64,000 bases of DNA from Marixanthomonas sp002364245. Lineage in GTDB: Bacteria; Bacteroidota; Bacteroidia; Flavobacteriales; Flavobacteriaceae. Position 1 is the first letter of the stretch, and each line of letters opens with the position of its first letter. Shown here piece after piece: positions 33,914 through 43,211 of the stretch. The stretch is taken from contig CAXAZF010000001.1 of the NCBI GenBank assembly GCA_963973455.1, positions 372,001-436,000 on the forward strand, in the 5' to 3' direction. The translations under genes and the position numbers were made by a program. Below the pieces are notes generated by a model. That model was not told the DNA's origin. It ran no database searches and saw only the letters and a program-made list of their open reading frames with translations.

Positions 33914-34339
33914 CTACTCCCTTTCGCATAAAATACCCCAAATAGTAATTGCCTGCTCTTCAGTATTTAATTTCACTCTGTTTTTGTCCAGTACTTCCAC
34001 CTCATTAGGGTTGTTGTATTGCGCATCAAACAACGCAGTGGCATCGAAACCCTTACTTAAAAATTGAAGTGTTTTCCAATTGCCCTCCCCTATATATGTT
34101 CCTTTTTCGGAGCGTACTACGGGTTTGTCATTGGTTTCCGGTTGAGGGATGCTTTTAAAATTCAACTGGAAAGTATTGTTTTTAAAAAAGAGCAACGAAA
34201 TAGCAGCTACGCCATTGCCCAAACTTTTATAGGCAACGGTCTGCTCGGTACCGAGGGTAACCTCAGCAGTCTGTTTTTTACTGCCGCAAGCGGTAAAAAG
34301 CGATAGTAAGATTACTACAAGAAAATACTTTTTAAACAT
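33914..34339 (-). CDS. Hypothetical lipoprotein, possibly META/NlpE-like
   Basis: 141 residues with a lipobox FTAC (Cys18). The segment LGNGVAAISLLFFKNNTFQLNFKSIPQPE followed by SEKGTYIGEGNWKTLQFLSKG is similar to strand patterns of small lipocalin or META-like copper/stress lipoproteins, but no diagnostic motif is present. The gene is divergent from the large T9SS protein. Function unknown. Confidence 0.65.
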   Translation of the reverse strand: MFKKYFLVVILLSLFTACGSKKQTAEVTLGTEQTVAYKSLGNGVAAISLLFFKNNTFQLNFKSIPQPETNDKPVVRSEKGTYIGEGNWKTLQFLSKGFDATALFDAQYNNPNEVEVLDKNRVKLNTEEQAITIWGILCERE

Positions 34340-34463
34340 AAGGTTGGTTTGTTGATAGATACTTCATTTCACTTATTAAACTAAAAATCACATATCAGGT
34401 TTAACACTATAATAGGCTAATTTATAGTATTTTTAAATGAATTTAGAATTTTAACTACTACTT

Positions 34464-37007
34464 ATGAAAACTTTTTACTTCCTATTATTAGTTGCCATTA
34501 GCTCTATACTTACTTATATTTTGGTCTTTTCGGAAACAGAACCAGAAGCCCGTATAAACGAAACGGAAGCCTATTTTGAAGAATACCCCAGCGACTGGAT
34601 GTATTACCAACGCGCTTACCCCGATAATTACATAGATGTATCGGCTTTACAAAAAGCCAAAACACGTGTACAATCGATAGTAAATAATAGAAATCTAAAC
34701 GGAAGTGATTGGACCTTAGCAGGCCCTTTAAATACTGGTGGTAGAATAACCGATGTAGCCATTTCGCCAGATAGTGACGATGTACTTTATGTTGCCGCAG
34801 CCACTGGAGGGGTTTTTAAAACAACTGATCAAGGTGCTAATTGGTCACCTATTTTTGATGAAGAAGGCCCTATGTCTATTGGTGATCTTGCCATCGCCCC
34901 CTCTAATGCTAACATTATATATGTAGGAACCGGAGAAGCAAACGGTAGCTCCAACTCGGGTGCGTTCTTTGGGGATGGTGTCTATCGCTCTAATGATGCG
35001 GGTGCCACTTGGAGCAACATTGGTCTTGCGGAGAGTCAGCATATTGGGCGTATCGCTGTGGACCCTACCGACCCTGACCGTCTGTTTGTAGCTGCTACCG
35101 GAACATTATACGGTCATAATCCAGAGCGCGGGGTCTACCGTACTACCAATGGCGGAACAGATTGGGAGCAAGTATTACACGTAACGGATTCTACTGCTGC
35201 TATTGATGTAGCGATGAACCCACAAAATACCGATATACTGTATGCCGCTATGTGGGAACGTACTCGTCAACCTTGGCAACGGGATTATGCGGGGGTTACC
35301 TCAGCCATCCACCGTTCTATGGATGGAGGTGATACTTGGGAAGAGCTGGGAGCTAGCAATGGTTTACCTGCCCCTTCTACGCAAACTGGGCGTATTGGCT
35401 TGGCTGTATCGGCTTCAGACCCATCAACTATATATGCACGTTTTACTACCAATGAAATAACCAACGAGTTTAATGGTTTATATAAATCTACCGACAATGG
35501 AGATACGTGGAATCTAGTTACATTAGGTGCTTTAACAGGTATCGATTCCAGTTTTGGATGGTATTTTGGGAATGTACGTGTAGATCCTACCGATCCGGAA
35601 ACGGTTTGGGTGATTGGGTTTCAGTTAGCCAGAAGTAACAACAGCGGTGATAGTTGGAGTAACATCAGCGGGATGCATGTAGATCACCACGCCTTGGAAT
35701 ATTCTACCAATAACAATGATTTTCTCTTAGCAGGAAACGATGGTGGGGCTTATATTTCACAGAATGGTGGAAATAATTGGACGAAGTTTGAAAACCTACC
35801 CATTACACAGTTTTACAATATCGAAGTAGATAATTTAGCACCACAAAATCTATATGGTGGCACCCAAGATAACAATACCATTAGAACCACAACTGCCAGC
35901 ACTGATGATTGGGAAGCAGTTTGGGGAGGTGATGGTTTTCACGTAGGGATTGACCCAGTAGACAATAATTATATATATGTAGAATCGCAATATGGAAATT
36001 TAGGGCGTTCCACCAATGGAGGCGCTTCTTTTTCAAATGCAACTAGCGGTATTAGTGGCAGCGACCGAAACAATTGGAATACGCCAGTAGTAATTTCGCC
36101 TTTTAATACGGAAATGGTGTACTACGGAACCCAACGCTTATATTCCTCTACCCATGCAGCATTTTGGTCGCCCATTAGCCCAGATCTCACAAATGGCCAA
36201 CACCCAAGTGGTTCACTTACCTACGGAACCTTGACAGCGATAGCGCCTTCGTATTTAAATTTAGAAACCATTTATACCGGTAGCGATGACGGAAACGTGA
36301 ACGTAACGTTTGATGGAGGTGATACGTGGGAAAATATAAGTGCTAGCCTTCCAGACCGATATGTGACTTCAGTAGCGATTTCGCCTAGTGATGATATGGT
36401 TGCATATGTAACATTTTCGGGCTACAATAGATTAGACTATACTCCTCACGTATTTAAAACAGAAGACGGCGGACAAAATTGGATTGACATTTCAGGAAAC
36501 TTACCAGAAATACCTGTTAATGATCTTATACTAACAGCAGATGAAAGCCTACTATTTGTGGCTACCGATGTGAATGTTTGGTATTCTGAAAACGATGGCG
36601 CCAATTGGACCGTATTAGGAAACGAATTGCCTATGACGCTTACCCGCGACTTAAAAATACACGAACCTACCCAAACTTTATACGCAGGAACGTATGGGCG
36701 GTCTATTCATAGTTATGACATTAGCACCATTATATTAGGAACTGAAAATTACACTGTTACGGAAGAAGAAGTAACACTCTACCCTGTTCCTGCTACTACA
36801 GAATTAAATATACGTCATTCGTTAACCAGCGAGGGCTCTATTACAGTATATGATAACACAGGACGAAACGTAAAAAATTTGTTTTCAGGTTCTTTAGAAG
36901 CATCAAGCCAACAATCTTTTTCAATTGCTGATTTACCTTCCGGAATTTATTTTATACGAATTATTTCAGAAGAAAAAGCTATTTCAAAACAGTTTGTGGT
37001 GAAGTAA
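34464..37007 (+). CDS. T9SS-secreted BNR/VPS10-repeat glycosyl-hydrolase-like protein
   Basis: 847 residues with a signal-anchor-like N-terminus. Residues about 80-760 form a beta-propeller of BNR/sortilin-type repeats, recognised from repeated blades such as VYRTTNGGTDWEQV, IHRSMDGGDTWEEL and GLYKSTDNGDTWNLV (Asp-box S-x-DGG-x-x-W). The last about 75 residues (LYPVPATTELNIRHSL ... GIYFIRIISEEKAISKQFVVK) are a type A T9SS sorting domain, so it is exported across the outer membrane. Catalytic residues cannot be assigned; it might be a sialidase-like or binding protein. A 6-bp hairpin ACAGTA/TACTGT follows the stop. Confidence 0.85.
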   Translation: MKTFYFLLLVAISSILTYILVFSETEPEARINETEAYFEEYPSDWMYYQRAYPDNYIDVSALQKAKTRVQSIVNNRNLNGSDWTLAGPLNTGGRITDVAISPDSDDVLYVAAATGGVFKTTDQGANWSPIFDEEGPMSIGDLAIAPSNANIIYVGTGEANGSSNSGAFFGDGVYRSNDAGATWSNIGLAESQHIGRIAVDPTDPDRLFVAATGTLYGHNPERGVYRTTNGGTDWEQVLHVTDSTAAIDVAMNPQNTDILYAAMWERTRQPWQRDYAGVTSAIHRSMDGGDTWEELGASNGLPAPSTQTGRIGLAVSASDPSTIYARFTTNEITNEFNGLYKSTDNGDTWNLVTLGALTGIDSSFGWYFGNVRVDPTDPETVWVIGFQLARSNNSGDSWSNISGMHVDHHALEYSTNNNDFLLAGNDGGAYISQNGGNNWTKFENLPITQFYNIEVDNLAPQNLYGGTQDNNTIRTTTASTDDWEAVWGGDGFHVGIDPVDNNYIYVESQYGNLGRSTNGGASFSNATSGISGSDRNNWNTPVVISPFNTEMVYYGTQRLYSSTHAAFWSPISPDLTNGQHPSGSLTYGTLTAIAPSYLNLETIYTGSDDGNVNVTFDGGDTWENISASLPDRYVTSVAISPSDDMVAYVTFSGYNRLDYTPHVFKTEDGGQNWIDISGNLPEIPVNDLILTADESLLFVATDVNVWYSENDGANWTVLGNELPMTLTRDLKIHEPTQTLYAGTYGRSIHSYDISTIILGTENYTVTEEEVTLYPVPATTELNIRHSLTSEGSITVYDNTGRNVKNLFSGSLEASSQQSFSIADLPSGIYFIRIISEEKAISKQFVVK

Positions 37008-37034
37008 AATAAGAAGGAATTTACAGTATTATTA

Positions 37035-37133
37035 CTGTCTGTTCGAGTCCTTCGGCTTCTCTCAGGATAAACTAAAGTCGAGAACTACTTATGTGTAGCA
37101 CTCAGTAGGTTTAGACTGCGCTCAACCGGACAG
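37035..37133. repeat. Repeat-like spacer between convergent genes
   Basis: Between the T9SS gene and ettA lies a GC-richer block starting CTGTCTGTTCGAG and ending CTCAACCGGACAG; the outer ends are roughly inverted (CTGTxCG ... CGGACAG). Inner phrases such as CTTCGGCTTCTCTCAGG and GACTGCGCTCAAC resemble widely dispersed flavobacterial intergenic repeats. Membership in a family is recalled, not tested. It may form a bidirectional RNA hairpin. Confidence 0.4.
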
Positions 37134-37189
37134 CTTTAGTTATTAAATATGTTATAACTAATCTTTCGTTTACAGAAAAACTATTCAGA

Positions 37190-38881
37190 TTATCGAATTA
37201 ACTTCTTGTATTTAATTCGTTTTGGCATCACATCGCCACCCAAACGTTTCTTTTTGTTTTCTTCGTAGTCACTAAAGCCACCTTCAAAGAAATACACTTC
37301 ACTATTTCCTTCAAACGCTAAGATATGCGTACAAATACGGTCTAAGAACCAACGGTCGTGAGATATTACTACAGCACAGCCTGCGAAGTTTTCTAACCCT
37401 TCTTCAAGTGCACGTAGCGTGTTCACATCTAAATCATTTGTTGGCTCATCAAGTAAAAGAACATTCCCTTCTTCTTTAAGAGTCATGGCTAAGTGCAAAC
37501 GGTTACGTTCCCCCCCAGATAGTTTGGAAACAGTTTTATTTTGTTCACTACCACTAAAATTAAAACGACTTAAGTAGGCACGGCTATTCACTTGCTTACC
37601 ACCCATCATTACTAATTCTTGTCCGTCACTAAAGTTTTGCCAAATGCTCTTTTCAGGATCAATATTGGAATGCGACTGATCTACATAGGCGATCTTTGCC
37701 GTTTCCCCTACTTCAAAAGTACCTTTATCAGGCTCAATCTCATCCATAATCATTTTAAAGATGGTGGTTTTACCTGCACCATTGGGACCTATAATACCTA
37801 CAATTCCAGCTTGTGGTAACTTAAAGTTAAGATCGTCGTACAATAATTTATCATCAAATGCTTTTGAAACGCCTTTGGCTTCAATCACATTGGTTCCTAA
37901 ACGAGGACCGTTCGGGATATAAATTTCTAACTTATCTTCAAGTTTGCTTTGATCTTGGCTTAATAATTTATCGTAATTATTTAAACGTGCCTTCTGTTTA
38001 GACTGACGTCCTTTTGGGGCCATCTTTACCCACTCTAGCTCGCGTTCCAATGTTTTTTGACGTTTACTAGCTTGCTTCTGTTCTTGCGCCATACGCTTAG
38101 ACTTTTGGTCTAACCAAGACGAGTAGTTTCCTTTCCATGGAATACCTTCGCCACGGTCTAATTCTAATATCCAACCGGCTACGTTATCCAAGAAATATCT
38201 ATCGTGCGTTACGGCAATTACTGTCCCTTTATATTGTGCTAAATGGTGTTCTAACCAGTGTACACTTTCTGCATCCAAGTGGTTAGTAGGTTCATCGAGT
38301 AGTAACACGTCTGGTTGCTGTAACAATAATCGACATAAAGCAACTCGACGGCGTTCCCCACCAGAAAGGACGCTTATCTTTTTGTCTTTCTCAGGCGTAC
38401 GCAACGCATCCATCGCTATTTCTAGCTTAGTGTCCAACTCCCACGCATTGGTCGCGTCTATTTTATCTTGTAGTTTGGCTTGCTTATCCATCAACTCCTG
38501 CATTTTATCAGCATCTTCATAGACTTCCGGTAGGCCGAACATATCATTAATCTTATTGTATTCATCTAGAACATCAACCACTTCCTTTACACCTTCTTTC
38601 ACCACTTCCATCACGGTTTTGTTTTCGTCCAGTTCGGGTTCTTGCTCTAACATCCCTACACTGTAATTGGGCGCGAATACTACATCACCTTGATAATTCT
38701 GGTCTTTCCCAGCGATAATCTTTAATAAAGTAGATTTACCGCTTCCGTTCAATCCTAAAATACCAATCTTGGCACCGTAAAAGAAGCTTAAATAAATGTT
38801 TTTAAGTACCGGTGTCTGCGCGCTTGGAAACGTCTTAGTTACACCGGACATAGAGAAAATTACTTTTTTATCGTCAGACAT
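37190..38881 (-). CDS. ettA: Energy-dependent translational throttle protein EttA
   Basis: 563 residues, an ABC-F protein with two ABC-ATPase domains and no transmembrane segments. Domain 1 has GLNGSGKST and the signature LSGGERRRVALCRLL with LLDEPTNHLDAESVHWLEHHL; domain 2 has GPNGAGKTT and LSGGERNRLHLAMTL with LLDEPTNDLDVNTL. The linker between contains the characteristic basic/aromatic stretch around SKRMAQEQKQASKRQK. EttA binds the ribosomal E site and gates entry into the elongation cycle according to the ATP/ADP ratio. It stands alone, convergent with the T9SS gene. Confidence 0.93.
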   Translation of the reverse strand: MSDDKKVIFSMSGVTKTFPSAQTPVLKNIYLSFFYGAKIGILGLNGSGKSTLLKIIAGKDQNYQGDVVFAPNYSVGMLEQEPELDENKTVMEVVKEGVKEVVDVLDEYNKINDMFGLPEVYEDADKMQELMDKQAKLQDKIDATNAWELDTKLEIAMDALRTPEKDKKISVLSGGERRRVALCRLLLQQPDVLLLDEPTNHLDAESVHWLEHHLAQYKGTVIAVTHDRYFLDNVAGWILELDRGEGIPWKGNYSSWLDQKSKRMAQEQKQASKRQKTLERELEWVKMAPKGRQSKQKARLNNYDKLLSQDQSKLEDKLEIYIPNGPRLGTNVIEAKGVSKAFDDKLLYDDLNFKLPQAGIVGIIGPNGAGKTTIFKMIMDEIEPDKGTFEVGETAKIAYVDQSHSNIDPEKSIWQNFSDGQELVMMGGKQVNSRAYLSRFNFSGSEQNKTVSKLSGGERNRLHLAMTLKEEGNVLLLDEPTNDLDVNTLRALEEGLENFAGCAVVISHDRWFLDRICTHILAFEGNSEVYFFEGGFSDYEENKKKRLGGDVMPKRIKYKKLIR

Positions 38882-39060
38882 TGTTCTGTTTTCTTTTAAA
38901 TTCTTTTTCTAATTAATTAAGTGGTACTACTCATTGTGTAATCCTAATAATCGCAGTAGGATATCAAGTTTCCTAATTGAATAATTATTGAGTTATCATA
39001 ATATCAAAAGGATTTCTTGCATTAGGTTTCTATGTTCTACGATGATTAGGTGACGAGTTG

Positions 39061-39240
39061 TTACACCCTTCCTTTTAAGGCATTAAAAACCCATGCAATG
39101 GCAAAGAAACCAATTCCTACGGAAGCAAAGCCCCACCCAGCTACATCGTCATATCTAAAAGCGCCCATAGCAATTAAAGCAACGCCTACTACAATCATTA
39201 TAAAAGTGGCCCACGCCAATACGGTATTTTTATTCATCAT
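39061..39240 (-). CDS. CAL67264 family small membrane protein
   Basis: 59 residues on the minus strand (starting Met-Met at 39240), reading MMNKNTVLAWATFIMIVVGV and then ALIAMGAFRYDDVAGWGF, ending NALKGRV. Two hydrophobic helices (about 7-27 and 36-53) flank a FRYDDVAGWG loop, as in the CAL67264 family of flavobacteria. The family is of unknown function. A larger frame on the opposite strand covers the same DNA, but has no coding character. It is isolated, divergent from the acyl-CoA carboxylase gene. Confidence 0.85.
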   Translation of the reverse strand: MMNKNTVLAWATFIMIVVGVALIAMGAFRYDDVAGWGFASVGIGFFAIAWVFNALKGRV

Positions 39241-39386
39241 AAAATTTTCATTCTTAATATGCGTCTTAGTATTAAATTTAATAAAAATATTGAATACAAT
39301 TAAACGCCGGTTTGCCTTAACTTATTAGCAGAGACAAATATCGGGAATAAAATAGAGATTTACCGTACCAAAATGTCATAGTTTCG

Positions 39387-39394
39387 TATTTTTG
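39387..39394 (+). promoter_or_regulatory. Predicted promoter -7 element of the acyl-CoA carboxylase gene (TATTTTTG)
   Basis: TATTTTTG fits TAnnTTTG exactly and lies 20 bp before the ATG at 39415. A well-spaced TTG is lacking. Confidence 0.5.
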
Positions 39395-39414
39395 GGGAAA
39401 TTGCAACGACTATT

Positions 39415-41058
39415 ATGGATATGACCTTTAATAAAAACGAAGACCACAACAAACTATCAGTTTCTGACCTTAAAAAGAAACTTGCCAAAGTTAAATTAGG
39501 TGGTGGCGAAAAACGAATAGAAAAACACCACGCCAAAGGTAAAATGACGGCCCGCGAACGTGTTGATTATCTACTTGACTCCAAAAAGTCTAGTATTGAA
39601 ATCGGTGCTTTTGCCGGTGATGGCATGTACGAAGAGCACGGCGGTTGCCCTAGTGGCGGTGTGGTAGTTAAAATTGGTTACGTTAAAGGCAGACAATGCA
39701 TTGTTGTTGCAAACGATGCGACGGTAAAAGCGGGAGCTTGGTTCCCAATTACCGCTAAAAAGAATTTACGCGCACAGGAAATTTCCATAGAAAACAGACT
39801 GCCAATTATTTATTTAGTAGATAGTGCGGGGGTTTACCTTCCTATGCAAGATGAAATTTTTCCTGACAAGGAACACTTCGGAAGAATTTTCCGTAACAAT
39901 GCCGTAATGAGCAGTATGGGGATAACCCAAATTGCTGCCGTAATGGGAAGTTGCGTTGCCGGAGGAGCTTATTTGCCCATTATGAGTGATGAAGCATTGA
40001 TTGTTGACAAAACAGGAAGTATCTTTCTTGCCGGAAGTTATTTGGTAAAAGCAGCCATTGGTGAAAGCATTGAAAATGAAGATTTAGGAGGTGCCACTAC
40101 GCATTGTGAAGTAAGTGGTGTAACTGATTATAAAGCGGATGACGACAAAGATGCGTTAACCAAAATTCAGAATATTGTTTCAAAAATAGGCGATTTTGAC
40201 AAAACTGGCTTTAATAGAGATAAAGCAGTTAAGCCAAAAGAAGACCCTAAAGAAATCTACGGAATACTACCAAAATCACGTACCGAACAATACGATATGC
40301 GTGAAATTATACATCGTTTGGTAGACGACAGTGATTTTGAAGAATATAAAAAAGGCTACGGCCAGACTATTTTAACTGGCTATGCCCGTATTGATGGGTG
40401 GGCTGTTGGAATTGTCGCCAACCAACGGAAATTGGTAAAGACTACGAAAGCAAAAACCAAACCCAGTGAAATGCAGTTTGGTGGCGTAATTTATAGTGAT
40501 AGTGCCGATAAAGCAACCCGATTTATAGCGAACTGTAACCAAAAGAAAATCCCATTGGTGTTTTTACAAGATGTTACCGGTTTTATGGTAGGTAGCAAAA
40601 GTGAGCACGGTGGTATTATAAAAGATGGTGCAAAAATGGTTAATGCTGTAAGTAATAGTGTGGTACCAAAATTCACTATTGTTATTGGAAACAGTTATGG
40701 TGCTGGTAATTATGCAATGTGCGGAAAAGCATACGACCCACGATTAATTGCTGCTTGGCCAAGTGCCGAACTGGCCGTAATGAGCGGAAACAGTGCCGCA
40801 AAAGTATTATTGCAGATTGAAACTGCTTCGCTTAAAAAGCAAGGGAAGAAAATTACCCCAGAAGTTGAAAAAGAATTGTTTGATAAAATTAAAAACCGCT
40901 ACGACGAGCAGATTTCACCCTATTATGCCGCCGCCCGTATCTGGACAGATGCTGTCATAGACCCGTTAGACACTCGAAAATGGATCTCAATAGGTATTGA
41001 AGCTGCTAATCATGCGCCCATTGAAAAGAAGTTTAATATGGGGGTTTTGCAGGTGTAA
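39415..41058 (+). CDS. Acyl-CoA carboxylase, carboxyltransferase (beta) subunit
   Basis: 547 residues with the two crotonase-fold halves of a biotin-dependent carboxyltransferase. The N-half has RVDYLLDSKKSSIEIGAFAG and the CoA-binding segment around GGCPSGGVVVKIG; the C-half has FLQDVTGFMVGSKSEHGGIIKDGAKMVNAVSNS and GNSYGAGNYAMCGKAYDP. It transfers carboxyl from biotin to an acyl-CoA such as propionyl- or 3-methylcrotonyl-CoA; substrate preference is undecided. No biotin-carboxylase partner lies next to it. A second ATG two codons downstream is an alternative start. Confidence 0.92.
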   Translation: MDMTFNKNEDHNKLSVSDLKKKLAKVKLGGGEKRIEKHHAKGKMTARERVDYLLDSKKSSIEIGAFAGDGMYEEHGGCPSGGVVVKIGYVKGRQCIVVANDATVKAGAWFPITAKKNLRAQEISIENRLPIIYLVDSAGVYLPMQDEIFPDKEHFGRIFRNNAVMSSMGITQIAAVMGSCVAGGAYLPIMSDEALIVDKTGSIFLAGSYLVKAAIGESIENEDLGGATTHCEVSGVTDYKADDDKDALTKIQNIVSKIGDFDKTGFNRDKAVKPKEDPKEIYGILPKSRTEQYDMREIIHRLVDDSDFEEYKKGYGQTILTGYARIDGWAVGIVANQRKLVKTTKAKTKPSEMQFGGVIYSDSADKATRFIANCNQKKIPLVFLQDVTGFMVGSKSEHGGIIKDGAKMVNAVSNSVVPKFTIVIGNSYGAGNYAMCGKAYDPRLIAAWPSAELAVMSGNSAAKVLLQIETASLKKQGKKITPEVEKELFDKIKNRYDEQISPYYAAARIWTDAVIDPLDTRKWISIGIEAANHAPIEKKFNMGVLQV

Positions 41059-41078
41059 TGGATGTTGGGCCTTCTATA

Positions 41079-41206
41079 CACCCCTCCTATCGTCGGAGCA
41101 CTCAGGCGCCGAGAAAGATTGACATTCATTAGTCAGAAGCTATAAATTAAAGGTGTTTGAGTGAATTCGAGAGCCCGATAGGGATCACGAATTTGTATCG
41201 AAAACA
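41079..41206 (+). repeat. Dispersed intergenic repeat, copy B
   Basis: 128-bp intergenic segment matching the minus strand of 27993-28099, with a 21-bp longer middle. Shared landmarks are CACCCCTC, TCGTCGGAG, TCAGGC, TTTGAGTGAATT, TAGGGATCAC and GTATCGAA. It lies between the carboxylase gene and the terminator of the VWA gene. Confidence 0.75.
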
Positions 41207-41246
41207 CGAAGAATAGAATGCCAAATAGAAGATAAAATTTAAAACA

Positions 41247-41280
41247 AAAGGAGCGGTTGACTGCTCCTTTGTTTTTATAA
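41247..41280 (-). terminator. Intrinsic terminator of the VWA/YfbK-like gene
   Basis: AAAGGAGC (41247-41254) pairs with GCTCCTTT (41263-41270) with an 8-nt loop; TTTTT follows on the plus strand and an A-run precedes, so it can act in either direction. Confidence 0.75.
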
Positions 41281-41298
41281 CTATTTATTTCAACAGAA

Positions 41299-43110
41299 TT
41301 ACTTATAACTCTTCACCAATCTAATAAACTCAGCTCGGTATCCTTCTTTGTCTTTCCCTCTGCCTGCTTCGGCTAAACGAATAACATCTTCTCTACTTTT
41401 AGTTGCAATAAAATCAGAATCACGAAGCTGTTGTCCGAACAGCGCTACGGCTGCAGAAAACTGAAAGTCTTTTGATGTCTTCTTAATATCGCCATTAGTA
41501 TCTTTCAGTGTTTTGACAATTAATTTGCTTTTATCCCCGTCCGGTTCTTTATATCTAAACTTTACTGTAAGCAACTCATCCGTTTTTGAATTGGAAACTT
41601 TTGTATCGGTATATTTTAAATCGTCAATATCCTTTAAATATTCACTTTTCACCCCTACTGGGATCAGCTCGTATAGAGCGGTTACGGTATGGCCACTACC
41701 TAATTCGCCTGCATCTTTGGTATCGTCATTAAAATCTTCATCGTTTAAGAGTCTGTTTTCATAACCAATTAATCGATATGCTTGTACTTTTTTAGGGTTA
41801 AACTCTACTTGCAGTTTTACATCTTTTGCTATGGTATAAATGGTTCCGAAGAATTCTGTACCCAATACTTTCTTCGCTTCTTGCATGGTATCGATATACG
41901 CGTGGTTTCCGTTGCCTTTATCGGCGAGGGTTTCCATTTTGGAATCTTTATAGTTACCCATTCCAAAACCTAAGCAGGTTAAAAACACTCCACTTTCTCG
42001 CTTTTCTTCAATTAAATCTTCCATCGCTCTATCACTAGATGCACCCACATTAAAATCACCGTCTGTTGCAAGGATAACACGGTTATTACCGTCTTTTATG
42101 AAGTTTTCCTCAGCTATTTTATACGCTAATTTAATCCCTTTGCCACCTGCAGTAGAGCCCCCAGCTCTTAGCTTGTCGATAGCCTCCATTATTTTTTCTT
42201 TGTTGTTACCGTTGGTAGGTTCTAAAACAGTACCCGCGGCTCCTGCATATACTACGATGCTAACTTTATCTTCTTCCCGAAGCTTATCGACCAACACACC
42301 CATAGCTGACTTTAGTAACCCTAATTTGTTTTCTGAATTCATAGAACCCGAAACATCCAATAAAAACACTAAGTTACTCGCTGGTGTGTTTTCAGTCGCA
42401 ATATCTTTTCCTTTTAAGCCTATTTTTACCAACTTGGTGTTTGTATTCCAAGGGGAATTGGCGACTTCAGTAATAATTGAAAAAGGTTCATTACGTTTGG
42501 GTTGTGGGTAATTATAACTGAAATAATTGATCATTTCTTCAATCTTCACGGCATCTTTTGGTATTTTCTGCCCGTGATTAATCATTCGGCGAATGTTACT
42601 ATACCCAGCTTTATCCACATCGATAGAAAAAGTAGATAACGGTGCAGTTGTTACCATTTTAAAAATGTTTTCTTCAATCTTATCATAGGACTCGTTGCTG
42701 GACACTTGATTATTTACTGGGTATGGTGGTGAATGGTGGACACCCGAAGCCTTTCCTCGTATCAACATATTTTTTGATTCATTTTCAACAGCGTCATGAA
42801 GCACAACAACTTCTTCCAAAGAGGCTGAAGGTTTCATCTGTACATCAATAGGCTTTTTATTTTTTACTTTTCTTTCTACCGTTCCATAGCCGACGTAACT
42901 GAATTTTAATTTTTGGCCTATTTCGGCTTTCAACTCATACTTTCCATCTAAATCGGTTTGTGTTCCATTGTTAGATCCTTTAACTATTACATTGACTCCA
43001 GTTAAAGGAAGGTTACTTTCATCGGTTACTGTTCCGGTTACAGTTATTTCTTGTGCCTGCGGTGTAACAGCTGTCATTAGCACACAAATAAGGGTTGCAA
43101 ATGTCTTCAT
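41299..43110 (-). CDS. YfbK-like von Willebrand factor A protein with carboxypeptidase-regulatory-like domain
   Basis: 603 residues with a signal peptide. An N-terminal CarboxypepD_reg-like domain (EITVTGTVTDESNLPLTGVNVIVKG, 21-95) leads to a VWA_N segment (STFSIDVDKAGYSNIRRMI, 159-177), then a VWA domain (about 245-420) with an intact MIDAS site DVSGS (252-256) and the later ILATDGDFNVG, and finally a DUF3520-like C-terminus (KFRYKEPDGDKSKL). YfbK homologues are metal-dependent surface proteins of unknown target. A second VWA protein, of unrelated build, ends the six-gene envelope operon. Confidence 0.9.
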   Translation of the reverse strand: MKTFATLICVLMTAVTPQAQEITVTGTVTDESNLPLTGVNVIVKGSNNGTQTDLDGKYELKAEIGQKLKFSYVGYGTVERKVKNKKPIDVQMKPSASLEEVVVLHDAVENESKNMLIRGKASGVHHSPPYPVNNQVSSNESYDKIEENIFKMVTTAPLSTFSIDVDKAGYSNIRRMINHGQKIPKDAVKIEEMINYFSYNYPQPKRNEPFSIITEVANSPWNTNTKLVKIGLKGKDIATENTPASNLVFLLDVSGSMNSENKLGLLKSAMGVLVDKLREEDKVSIVVYAGAAGTVLEPTNGNNKEKIMEAIDKLRAGGSTAGGKGIKLAYKIAEENFIKDGNNRVILATDGDFNVGASSDRAMEDLIEEKRESGVFLTCLGFGMGNYKDSKMETLADKGNGNHAYIDTMQEAKKVLGTEFFGTIYTIAKDVKLQVEFNPKKVQAYRLIGYENRLLNDEDFNDDTKDAGELGSGHTVTALYELIPVGVKSEYLKDIDDLKYTDTKVSNSKTDELLTVKFRYKEPDGDKSKLIVKTLKDTNGDIKKTSKDFQFSAAVALFGQQLRDSDFIATKSREDVIRLAEAGRGKDKEGYRAEFIRLVKSYK

Positions 43111-43211
43111 AGAGTTCTGGTTTTAAGAGTGATTCGTCAATTTTAATAGTAAACTATCAAAAATGAAACCAAAGTTTAAAAGACCGTTATTTTGAAATGA
43201 AAAGAAAAGAG

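Noticed and set aside
39050..39328. Plus-strand open frame of 92 codons opposite the CAL67264 gene
   Set aside because: No family resemblance; the minus-strand 59-residue protein has clear family features.
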